Notes: generated by a model not told the origin, from the sequence alone. Positions 1 to 5,612 are shown, counted from the first letter of the stretch. The stretch: 10,578 nt of DNA from Deinococcus sp. (GCA_018260375.1 JAGLBF010000081.1:1-10578); one strand, 5' to 3'. Made by a program: numbers and translations.

Positions 1-33
1 ATTCAGAACTGTGCTGGAATACAGCGAAGTCCC
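1..33 (+). repeat. Partial repeat A (3' tail, cut by window edge)
   Basis: The first 33 bases align with the 3' end of the 135-bp repeat family A seen three more times in this window. The shared blocks are ACTGTG-TGGAAT, AGCG and AGTCC, in the same order and nearly the same spacing as the end of the copy at 10441-10576. The rest of the copy would lie left of the window. The match is short and diverged. Bases 1-17 also resemble, in reverse complement, the hairpin arm near the start of copy 2, so orientation is not certain. Confidence 0.45.
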
Positions 34-74
34 TAAATGACCACAAGCCACCGCCACCATCAAGATCAACCATC

Positions 75-104
75 AAAAAAGGCTTCCCTTGTACAGGAGA
101 AGCC
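75..104 (-). terminator. Intrinsic terminator of the EF-hand protein gene
   Basis: Read on the minus strand, GGCTTC (99-104 complement) pairs with GAAGCC (81-86 complement), with a 12-base loop that can partly pair, followed directly by TTTTTT (75-80 complement). A GC-containing stem followed by six Ts is the classic Rho-independent layout. It lies 56 bases past the stop codon of the minus-strand gene ending at 160, the only gene it could serve. Confidence 0.7.
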
Positions 105-159
105 GTTTTATCAGGTGTTCAAAAGGGACGTTAATCTGTTCCCCGTTTTATGTCACCGC

Positions 160-630
160 TTAGCGGTTGCCGCGCAGCAGTGAGCTGCCGATAACACCCG
201 CTAGGCCCACCAAGCCGGCTTTAAGCAAAGGATTGCTCAGCGCTCCGCCCTGGCTAAACATGCTTTCCAGGGGACTTTGTCCGTTTTGGGCGGGGGCCTG
301 GGCCGCTTGCTGGTAGGCGTGAGCCAGTTCACTCGGGTCTTGGGGGTTTACATGCTGCACGGGGTTATTGGGGTCTTGAACAATGGCATTACCAATCTGC
401 TGGCGCTGCCCTTCATCCATGTTCTGAAAGTAGCCGCTCAGCACGCGGTTACGCTCTTCGGGGCTGGCTTGTTGCAAGTAGGCCTGTACATACGCGGCGG
501 CCTCTTCAGGGCTCACCACGCCGTCATTGTTGGTGTCGCGCGGGTCGGCTTGGGCCATGCGCTGGTGAATTTCTTGTCCCTGTGCCGCGTTGCCAAAAAT
601 AGCGCTCAGGCTGTTGAGATCAAAGGCCAT
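160..630 (-). CDS. EF-hand domain protein of unknown function
   Basis: A 156-residue protein. Residues 32-43 (DTNNDGVVSPEE) form a textbook EF-hand calcium-binding loop: D, N, D at positions 1, 3, 5, glycine at 6, serine at 9 and glutamate at 12. The following stretch is helical, as expected of an exiting helix. Only one clear loop is visible; EF-hands usually work in pairs, so dimerisation or a degenerate second hand is possible. The middle is rich in Q, A, N and P (residues 85-125). The C-terminus (135-152) is an uncharged glycine-rich hydrophobic segment ending in RGNR, possibly a membrane-associating helix; there is no N-terminal signal peptide. The start is supported by a strong AGGAGG at 639-644, eight bases upstream. 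A terminator follows at 75-104, so it is probably a single-gene unit, divergent from hemW. The calcium-binding loop is clear; the cellular role is unknown. Confidence 0.85.
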   Translation of the reverse strand: MAFDLNSLSAIFGNAAQGQEIHQRMAQADPRDTNNDGVVSPEEAAAYVQAYLQQASPEERNRVLSGYFQNMDEGQRQQIGNAIVQDPNNPVQHVNPQDPSELAHAYQQAAQAPAQNGQSPLESMFSQGGALSNPLLKAGLVGLAGVIGSSLLRGNR

Positions 631-693
631 GTGTGTTTCCTCCTGTACTGGTGAACAACTATCTGTGAATCAAACTGCTTTTACCCTAGAGTT

Positions 694-710
694 CCGCTGC
701 ACGGCAGTGG
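694..710. promoter_or_regulatory. Inverted repeat between divergent genes (possible operator)
   Basis: CCGCTGC, three bases (acg), then GCAGTGG form a 7-3-7 inverted repeat with one G-T wobble. It lies in the 137-bp gap between the divergent EF-hand gene and hemW, about 46 bases upstream of the proposed hemW -10 box. The position would suit an operator or a small RNA hairpin. Nothing else in the sequence confirms either role. Confidence 0.25.
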
Positions 711-755
711 TGAGGCCCAAGTAAATGCCAGTTAGGAGTTGCAGGCCGCCGCGCT

Positions 756-767
756 TATGCTAAAGGG
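756..767 (+). promoter_or_regulatory. Leaderless-type -10 box of hemW
   Basis: TATGCT (756-761) fits the TANNNT -10 consensus and ends six bases before the hemW ATG at 768, so transcription would start at or next to the start codon. There is no Shine-Dalgarno at a usable distance (the AGGAG at 734-738 is 29 bases away). No convincing -35 hexamer is seen. This arrangement is known for many leaderless genes in Deinococcus-Thermus; its use here is inference. Confidence 0.55.
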
Positions 768-2000
768 ATGCTCGCCCCCACGCCCTACCCTGATATCCGC
801 ACGGACAGCCACAGCGTGCAGCATGTCTATGTGCATGTGCCGTTTTGCCCGAGCATCTGCCCCTACTGCGACTTTCATGTGCTGACCCGCAGCAGTGGCA
901 TGGTTGAAGCGTACCTAGCGCAGCTCGAGCGGGAAGCGGCGTATCTGGCAGCACAAACCCACTACCGCACCGAGCTTGATACGGTGTATGTCGGCGGCGG
1001 CACGCCCAGTTTTTTGCGCGACCATGAGCTGGCTACCGTGGTAGACACCATCAAACGGCACCTGGGTTGGGGCAAGCACGAAAACACCCTGGAGATCAAT
1101 CCTGGCACCGTCACCCCGTCCCGCGCCATGCACTGGAAGGCGCTCGGCTTTGACCGGGCCTCGGTGGGGGTGCAAAGTTTGGATGATGCCACCCTGCGCT
1201 TTTTGGGCCGCCAACACAGCGCACAGCAAGCACGCACAGCGGTGACTACCTTGCTGGATGCGGGTTTTGCGGTGAGTGGTGACCTGATTACAGCGGTCGC
1301 AAGACAGCCACTAGAAGCTGACATCGCGGGCCTGAGTGCGCTGGGTGTAGGGCATATCAGCGCGTACACCCTGACTATTGAACCCGGCACGCCTTTTGCC
1401 CGTCAGGGCGTACAGGTCAGCGAGGCTGACGAGGAGCGTGGCTTTGGCCTCAGCGCCCGCTTGCTCACCCAGGCCGGCTTTGAGCGCTACGAGGTGAGCA
1501 ATTATGCCCGCTCAGGCCAGCGCTCACAGCACAACCTGGGCTACTGGCAAAACCACTTTTATCTAGGCCTCGGACCAGGCGCTGCTGGGCATTATCCTGC
1601 CGGGCAGCTCGGTGAAAGTGCTCAGCGCCGCAGCAATCCGCCGCTACACCAGTGGCTACAGCATGATTATTCTGCCCTGGATGCTCTGCCTGCCCTGGCA
1701 TCTGCTACTGCTGCCCAGCAGGTTAACGGGCGTGTCACCGAGCATCTGACCCCCCATGACACCCTTACTGACGCCCTCTTTATGGGCCTGCGTACTGCTC
1801 AGGGCGTTGACCTCGCCGCTTGGTCAGGGCGCACGGGGCTTGACCTCAGGCCCTTACGCGCCGCCGCCCAGCGCTATGAGGCTCAGGGTCTGCTGCTTCA
1901 ACAGGGCGACTGGCTCCGCGCTACACCGGCAGGCTGGTGGCATCTAAATAAGATACTGAGCGAATTGATGGCTGTTGGGGATGATACGGATTCCGATTGA
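768..2000 (+). CDS. hemW: Radical SAM protein HemW (heme chaperone)
   Basis: A 410-residue radical SAM protein. The cluster motif CxxxCxxC is C27-PSI-C31-PY-C34, followed by D-F; the lack of a further cysteine after C34 separates HemW from the coproporphyrinogen dehydrogenase HemN. GGGTPS (76-81) is the SAM-binding glycine motif, and HNLGYW (255-260) matches the HNxxYW heme-binding motif of HemW. The family binds heme with an iron-sulfur cluster and delivers it to target hemoproteins, so its role is heme trafficking and not heme synthesis. The usual DLxxGLPGQT segment is altered to DLITAVARQP (172-181). The start at 768 is the first in-frame ATG, with no upstream in-frame alternative, and is probably leaderless. 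The last five residues (DTDSD) and the TGA stop lie in or read into repeat A copy 1, which begins at 1984, so the extreme C-terminus appears to be remodelled by the repeat. It is convergent with glpD. Confidence 0.93.
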   Translation: MLAPTPYPDIRTDSHSVQHVYVHVPFCPSICPYCDFHVLTRSSGMVEAYLAQLEREAAYLAAQTHYRTELDTVYVGGGTPSFLRDHELATVVDTIKRHLGWGKHENTLEINPGTVTPSRAMHWKALGFDRASVGVQSLDDATLRFLGRQHSAQQARTAVTTLLDAGFAVSGDLITAVARQPLEADIAGLSALGVGHISAYTLTIEPGTPFARQGVQVSEADEERGFGLSARLLTQAGFERYEVSNYARSGQRSQHNLGYWQNHFYLGLGPGAAGHYPAGQLGESAQRRSNPPLHQWLQHDYSALDALPALASATAAQQVNGRVTEHLTPHDTLTDALFMGLRTAQGVDLAAWSGRTGLDLRPLRAAAQRYEAQGLLLQQGDWLRATPAGWWHLNKILSELMAVGDDTDSD

Positions 2001-2118
2001 TTTGGCGTACTTCCGAATCAATCCAAGCGGATGCGAGTGGGAACAGCATACGGACTGTGCGGTATGGAGCCGCAAGCGGCGCTTTTCCGACTGTGGTGGA
2101 ATGGAGCGGAATCCGTAT
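1984..2118 (+). repeat. Repeat family A, copy 1 (135 bp)
   Basis: A non-coding repeat, by eye roughly 90% identical to copy 3 (10441-10576) and about 85% to copy 2 (4527-4661). This copy has perfect 12-bp terminal inverted repeats, ATACGGATTCCG at 1984-1995 and its complement at 2107-2118. Internal structure: an 11-bp stem (1995-2005 with 2013-2023, 7-base loop), a CATAC/GTATG stem (2047-2051 with 2062-2066), and GCCG-CAAG-CGGC (2069-2080) followed by GCTTTT (2081-2086), which resembles an intrinsic terminator on the plus strand just after hemW. The left end overlaps the hemW coding sequence. There is no coding potential, and no transposase nearby. It resembles the small noncoding repeats known in Deinococcus. 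Confidence 0.9.
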
Positions 2119-2127
2119 GATATCTAA

Positions 2128-2177
2128 AGGAACAGTACGGACTGGGCTTCCGTATCACCCAGTCTGTACTGTTTCCT
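2128..2177. terminator. Long hairpin between convergent hemW and glpD
   Basis: A near-perfect stem of 19 base pairs: 2128-2146 pairs with 2158-2177, with one G-T wobble, one bulged base and an 11-base loop. It lies between the 3' ends of hemW (plus, ends 2000) and glpD (minus, ends 2233), where a bidirectional terminator is expected. On the minus strand it is followed by TTTAGATAT, a weak T-rich tail; on the plus strand no T-run follows. The stem could also act as a transcript 3'-end stabiliser. Its core is repeat family B copy 1. Confidence 0.55.
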
Positions 2178-2183
2178 ACGCCT
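2136..2183 (+). repeat. Repeat family B, copy 1 (48 bp)
   Basis: A 48-bp unit that aligns without gaps to 5526-5573 (37 of 48 identical, counted by eye) and to the reverse complement of 8575-8622 (35 of 48). All three begin TACGGACT and share TACTGT and CTACGC near the 3' end. Positions 1-11 can pair with 23-33 to form a stem, perfect here apart from one G-T wobble. It begins 17 bases after repeat A copy 1 ends and shares the TACGGAYT core with it. Confidence 0.75.
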
Positions 2184-2232
2184 GTCAGCCTGCTTTCATC
2201 ACGTGTGTAAAAGGTTCAAGCTGCAATCTGTA

Positions 2233-3807
2233 TCAATGAAGCAAATAGCCCTGTGCCAGTTCGGTATATTCTGCCACTTGCGCTGTTTCCCAGGTTTTGT
2301 CTTTAACCAGCTCCTCAGCGAGAATGGCGGCGACGCGGGGCGCGGCTTCTATGCTGGCGCGGGCATTGAGCAGCAGGGCGCGCAACCGGCGGGCCAGCAC
2401 ATCCTCTACGGTGCGGGCTTGTTCGTAACGGGCGGCCCAGCGCACTTCAGCTTCGCTGTAAGGCAAGTCTGGGTGAATCTTGATGTCTGCGCCGTCTTGG
2501 GCCTGCACACGCTCAGCGTCACTGCCATACACGCGCCAGTGGTCAGCGCGGGCCTGGGTTTCGGTGGTGCTGCTCCAGCCGTGCAGGTGCAGCACTGGCG
2601 TCAGAGTCAGGCGCTCAGGCAGCCCGCCCAGCCTGGCGGCGCGGTTGATGGTGTCTTCCCCCATGCGGCGGTAGGTCGTCCACTTGCCGCCCGTGAGGGT
2701 CAGCAGCCCACTTTCTGAAATACGTATCACATGGTCGCGGCTCAGCGCTTTGGTGTCGGTGCCTTCGGCCGCCTTGACCAGTGGGCGCAGACCCGCGTAC
2801 ACGCTTTGTACATCCTCGCGCTGCGGAGCGGGATCCATGTACTGGCCAGCGGTATGCAAAATAAAGGCAATCTCTTCTTCAAGCGCACGCGGCTCTAGGC
2901 TGGCCGTAGGTACGGGGGTGTCAGTGGTGCCGATAACAGCGTGATCGTGCCAGGGCACGGCAAACAGCACTCGCCCGTCATCGGTGCGCGGCACCATAAT
3001 GGCGCTGCTTTTGGGTAAAAATTTCTTATCTACCACCAAATGCACGCCCTGGCTCAGTGACAGCATAGGCTTGGCCTGCGGATTATCAAACTGACGCACC
3101 TGGTCGACATAGACCCCTGTGGCGTTGATCACCACTTTGGCTTTTGCCGTGTAGCTTTTGCCGCTCTCTTCATCGCGCCAGGTGGCGCCCGACACCTTGC
3201 CGTCCTCTTTGAGTAGGCCCGTTACTGAAGCGTAGTTGAGGGCCACACCGCCCAGGTCTTCAATGGTACGCAGCAGGGTGATGGCGAGGCGTGAGTCATC
3301 AAACTGCCCGTCGAAATACAGCACGCCGCCCTTAAGCCCTTCTCGTTTGAGGGTCGGTATTCGGTCAAGCGCGGCGTCACGGCTGATTAGGCGGCTAGGT
3401 TGCAAGTTGAGCTTGCCCGCTAGCGCGTCATATACTTTGAGGCCAATGCCGTAAAAGGGCTGTGACCACCAGGTATAAGAGGCGACGATAAAGCCCAAAT
3501 CATGCACCAGGTGGGGCGCGTTATGTTTAAGCAAGCCGCGCTCGTGCAGGGCTTCTCGCACCAGCGGCACATTGCCCTGTGCCAGGTAGCGCACGCCGCC
3601 GTGTACCAACTTGGTGCTGCGGCTAGAGGTGCCTTTGGCGTAGTCATGGGCCTCTAGGAGAAGGGTTTTATAGCCCCGTGAGGCGGCCTCAACCGCCGCA
3701 CCCAGGCCAGACGCCCCGCCGCCTATGATCAGCACATCCCAACTGGTGGGAGCAGTAGCAGCTTGCAGCGCGGCAATGCGGGTATCAGGTTGTACGGTAA
3801 AAGTCAT
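2233..3807 (-). CDS. glpD: Aerobic glycerol-3-phosphate dehydrogenase (FAD)
   Basis: A 524-residue flavoprotein of the FAD-dependent glycerol-3-phosphate dehydrogenase family. It oxidises sn-glycerol 3-phosphate to dihydroxyacetone phosphate at the inner face of the membrane, passing electrons to quinone. The N-terminal Rossmann motif is IIGGGASGLGAA (27-38), followed by the acidic LLLEAHD (49-55) and STKLVHGGVRYL (64-75), typical of the family. SQGVHLVVD (252-260) and TGGKWTTYR (372-380) are further family blocks, and the C-terminal helical domain is complete, so the length is normal. The ATG at 3805-3807 has no Shine-Dalgarno; TATTCT sits five bases upstream, suggesting a leaderless transcript. 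Upstream lies an AT-rich stretch with inverted repeats. No glycerol kinase or facilitator gene lies in the window. The product feeds the triose phosphate pool also used by PfkA, but the genes are not contiguous. Confidence 0.95.
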   Translation of the reverse strand: MTFTVQPDTRIAALQAATAPTSWDVLIIGGGASGLGAAVEAASRGYKTLLLEAHDYAKGTSSRSTKLVHGGVRYLAQGNVPLVREALHERGLLKHNAPHLVHDLGFIVASYTWWSQPFYGIGLKVYDALAGKLNLQPSRLISRDAALDRIPTLKREGLKGGVLYFDGQFDDSRLAITLLRTIEDLGGVALNYASVTGLLKEDGKVSGATWRDEESGKSYTAKAKVVINATGVYVDQVRQFDNPQAKPMLSLSQGVHLVVDKKFLPKSSAIMVPRTDDGRVLFAVPWHDHAVIGTTDTPVPTASLEPRALEEEIAFILHTAGQYMDPAPQREDVQSVYAGLRPLVKAAEGTDTKALSRDHVIRISESGLLTLTGGKWTTYRRMGEDTINRAARLGGLPERLTLTPVLHLHGWSSTTETQARADHWRVYGSDAERVQAQDGADIKIHPDLPYSEAEVRWAARYEQARTVEDVLARRLRALLLNARASIEAAPRVAAILAEELVKDKTWETAQVAEYTELAQGYLLH

Positions 3808-3812
3808 ACTTA

Positions 3813-3818
3813 AGAATA
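3813..3818 (-). promoter_or_regulatory. Leaderless-type -10 box of glpD
   Basis: On the minus strand TATTCT (TANNNT) is separated by only five bases from the glpD ATG, with no ribosome binding site between. Transcription would begin at or next to the start codon. No good -35 hexamer is visible, so activator-dependent or weak transcription is possible. Confidence 0.5.
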
Positions 3819-3830
3819 TCGCACTTGACC

Positions 3831-3994
3831 CAGAGGGATTTTTTATATGTTTACATTCATAAAGTCTAATGTATGTGTGTTTCTACACGGGCAACTTTAT
3901 ACCTTAATCTAGTAGATTAGCCTTGGGTGACGAAATTGTATTAGGTGCTCACCTATGCTCAGCAGGCCTCTTGATTTTGCCTAAAGATTAAGAG
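3831..3994. promoter_or_regulatory. AT-rich glpD upstream region with inverted repeats
   Basis: This stretch of the gene-free 265 bp between glpD and the next minus-strand gene is markedly richer in A and T than its surroundings. It contains three inverted repeats: TACATT-10-AATGTA (3852-3857 and 3868-3873), TAATCT-agt-AGATTA (3905-3910 and 3914-3919), and an 8-bp stem CTCTTGAT/ATTAAGAG (3968-3975 and 3987-3994, one wobble). The first two lie about 45-110 bases upstream of the glpD start, where operators for a glycerol or global regulator could sit. No known operator consensus is recognised, and no open reading frame of note is present. Confidence 0.35.
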
Positions 3995-4003
3995 ACGCAT
4001 CTT

Positions 4004-4036
4004 GGCCCCCTTTACTGCTGCTACCAGTCGGGGGCC
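4004..4036. terminator. GC-rich hairpin downstream of secreted 124-aa gene
   Basis: GGCCCCC (4004-4010) and GGGGGCC (4030-4036) form a perfect 7-bp stem, with an inner ACT/AGT that could extend it. It lies 37 bases past the stop codon of the minus-strand gene ending at 4073, the expected place for a transcript end. No T-run follows on the minus strand, so it is not a canonical intrinsic terminator. Confidence 0.4.
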
Positions 4037-4072
4037 ATGTTCTTGGCGTTTGCACGCCTGCGCCTCACTGCC

Positions 4073-4447
4073 TCAGCCGGGCTTATATCCTGTGGTGCGC
4101 CAGTTGCAACCTGACCTGACTAGGGTAACCGTGCCGCGCAGGATGTTGTTTTCGCGCTTGCCGCTGATACGGTTGGTGCCTTGTACGGCGATATTGCCCA
4201 CCACATAGGCACTGTTGCCGTTGATCACCGTTTTGCCAGGCAGCACTTTATACACAATGTCGCTGTAGGCGGTGGCATAACCCAAATAAGCCGCCCGCAG
4301 CGCGGCGTTAGCGGCATTCATGGCGCTCAGGCGGGCGTTGGCAGCGTCTTGCGCGGGTTTGATGTTGCAAGTGGCGGCCTGTGTAGGGGCTACCAACATG
4401 AACACGGTAGCGAGGAAGAGCAAGGGGCGCGTAAAGGTGAAGTTCAT
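4073..4447 (-). CDS. Small secreted protein of unknown function
   Basis: A 124-residue protein with a clear Sec signal peptide: a short N-terminus with R7, a hydrophobic core at residues 9-20, and a likely cleavage site after PTQA (residue 24). The mature protein of about 100 residues has exactly two cysteines, C27 and C114, near its two ends, well placed for one disulfide. The first half (30-60) is alanine-rich and helical in character; the second half (70-115) alternates in the manner of beta strands, including TVINGNSAYVVGNIAVQG. The family is not recognised. The ATG at 4445-4447 has no Shine-Dalgarno; TACAAC (4455-4460 complement) lies seven bases upstream and could be a -10 box of a leaderless transcript. 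It is followed by the hairpin at 4004-4036 and separated from the upstream secreted-protein gene by repeat A copy 2. The export signal makes a real gene likely. Confidence 0.8.
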   Translation of the reverse strand: MNFTFTRPLLFLATVFMLVAPTQAATCNIKPAQDAANARLSAMNAANAALRAAYLGYATAYSDIVYKVLPGKTVINGNSAYVVGNIAVQGTNRISGKRENNILRGTVTLVRSGCNWRTTGYKPG

Positions 4448-4526
4448 ACTCTGGGTTGTATCACCCGCAAGCTGACGGCGTACTGAAAAAATACAGGCAG
4501 GTTCTCACAAGCGCGGCCGGGGTGTT

Positions 4527-4661
4527 ATACGGATTCCGATTGATTCAGTGCAGTTCTGAATCAATCCGAGCGGACGCGAGTGGGAACAGCATACGGGTTT
4601 CGCAGTATGGAGCCGCAGGCGGCGCTTTTCCGACTGTAGTGGAATTTAGCGCAGTTCGTAC
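4527..4661 (+). repeat. Repeat family A, copy 2 (135 bp)
   Basis: This copy has the same length as copy 1. The left end ATACGGATTCCG is intact, but the right end has diverged (CAGTTCGTAC), so the terminal inverted repeat is largely lost. The first stem (4538-4548 with 4556-4566) is 11 perfect pairs: where copy 1 has TGG/CCG, this copy has CAG/CTG, so one pair is exchanged G-C to A-T and a T-G wobble becomes C-G. Its last base coincides with the first base of the complement of the TAG stop of the minus-strand gene ending at 4661. Its hairpin and T-run face opposite to both flanking genes, so it cannot be their terminator in the way copies 1 and 3 could be. Confidence 0.88.
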
Positions 4662-5410
4662 TACCATCTGCCCGCGTTTGCTTCGCGGGTGTAGCTGAGG
4701 TTAAGGCTGCCCACCGCTACTGTACCGCGCACAATACCGTTGCGGCTGTAGCTGAGCAGTACCGTGCCGTTGGAAAAGCCCATGAGGGCAAAGTGGCCGT
4801 TGAGCGCTGTCTGGGTAGTAGGATTGCTACCGCGTACCTGCCAGACGTAGCCGCTGCGCGCGCCCAGGGGGTCGTCTTTTTGGGCGGCTTGCAGGGCGCT
4901 GATGTACACGTAGTCAGGACGGGCCGAAAACCCTTCGGGAAAGCGCATTTCGCCACTGCTCAGGTCAATAGAAATACCGCGCAGCAGCGCCGTGCCGCCC
5001 ATATCGCCGAAAATCAGGCGGTTGCCGTCGCGCTGCACGCTTAGGCGCAGCATCTTGCCGCTGGGCTGCAAGGCTTGGTCAAACACCAGATAGCGCCTGA
5101 ATTCGGCCTCGCTAATTTTTAGGCGCGGGTCGTAACCGGGCAGTTGCCCGCGCTGCCCTGACCCTAATACTTCGTTAAGAATCTGTGCGTCGGCCCCGGC
5201 TTCAGCGGCTTTGCGGCGCAGTTGCACCAGCGAAAGCTGTGTTTTAATCTCTAGCACCTGCGCTTGTTGCCCTGTGGCAGGAAGGAGCGTCACGCCCCTG
5301 ATCTTCCAGTCATTGCCCGCAGTGTTGCTACTACTGCCTGCCGTTGCCAAGGCCATGAGGCCCAGCGAGGTGCAGAGCAGCGAATACAAAAGCGTGCGGC
5401 GTGCCAGCAT
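4661..5410 (-). CDS. Secreted or periplasmic protein, unknown function
   Basis: A 249-residue protein with a Sec signal peptide: ARR at 3-5, a hydrophobic stretch at 7-22, and an AxA-type site (A22-T23-A24) before G25. C13 is the only cysteine and lies within the signal, with no proper lipobox, so it is not evidently a lipoprotein. The mature part begins with serine- and asparagine-rich sequence, has a charged helical section at about 55-85, then mostly beta-type sequence with many aromatics and glycines through residues 120-245 (for example VYISALQAAQ at 168-177). The family is not recognised. The ATG at 5408-5410 is preceded by TATGCT (5420-5425 complement), the same GCTTATGCT string as in front of hemW, with nine bases between box and ATG. 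Its 3' end abuts repeat A copy 2, whose terminal base falls in the stop codon. It may be transcribed alone, as repeat elements lie on both sides. Confidence 0.85.
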   Translation of the reverse strand: MLARRTLLYSLLCTSLGLMALATAGSSSNTAGNDWKIRGVTLLPATGQQAQVLEIKTQLSLVQLRRKAAEAGADAQILNEVLGSGQRGQLPGYDPRLKISEAEFRRYLVFDQALQPSGKMLRLSVQRDGNRLIFGDMGGTALLRGISIDLSSGEMRFPEGFSARPDYVYISALQAAQKDDPLGARSGYVWQVRGSNPTTQTALNGHFALMGFSNGTVLLSYSRNGIVRGTVAVGSLNLSYTREANAGRW

Positions 5411-5419
5411 GTACCCGTC

Positions 5420-5425
5420 AGCATA
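5420..5425 (-). promoter_or_regulatory. Candidate -10 box of the secreted 249-aa gene
   Basis: On the minus strand TATGCT lies nine bases before the ATG, within a GCTTATGCT string identical to the one upstream of hemW. No Shine-Dalgarno is seen in the nine bases, so a leader of only a few bases is likely. Farther upstream (about 5443-5478) an imperfect inverted repeat, GTTTAGAAAA against TTTTCTTAGAAAC, could be a regulatory site. Confidence 0.4.
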
Positions 5426-5525
5426 AGCCCCTGAGGTGAGAACTGTTTAGAAAAAGGGGACGGTTTTCTTAGAAACTGCCATGAGGGGTTGATAACTAGA
5501 GTACGTTTAAGAAGGCACGCCATAC

Positions 5526-5573
5526 TACGGACTGCACTTCCATACCGCAAAGCCCGTACTGTTGTCTACGCCT
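5526..5573 (+). repeat. Repeat family B, copy 2 (48 bp)
   Basis: This copy aligns without gaps to 2136-2183 (37 of 48 identical, counted by eye), with identical ends TACGGACT and CTACGCCT. The stem is weaker here: positions 1-5 and 7-8 pair with their partners, but positions 6 and 9-11 do not. It lies between the 3' end of pfkA (5613, minus) and the start of the secreted-protein gene (5410, minus). Confidence 0.65.
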
Positions 5574-5612
5574 CGCCCCGAACAGACTGCCCCTCATCAC
5601 CAGCCGACGCGG

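Noticed and set aside
277..654. Plus-strand open frame opposite the EF-hand gene (125 codons)
   Set aside because: The minus-strand frame has a perfect EF-hand loop, a strong AGGAGG and a terminator; this frame has none of these.
1984..2118. Insertion sequence with transposase
   Set aside because: The repeats have inverted ends, but no copy has coding capacity and there is no transposase fragment in the window. At most they would be moved in trans.
1984..2118. Target-site duplication around repeat A copy 1
   Set aside because: The flanks (gatg on the left, gata on the right) share only three bases, not separable from chance, and the other copies show no clear duplication.
1997..2239. Plus-strand open frame inside repeat A and the hairpin
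   Set aside because: It is built almost entirely of repeat and hairpin sequence; copies 2 and 3 do not preserve the frame as a protein.
2203..2718. Plus-strand open frame opposite the glpD 3' end (171 codons)
   Set aside because: GlpD conserved residues run through the same bases on the minus strand. The frame starts in a gap and reads glycine- and alanine-rich shadow sequence.
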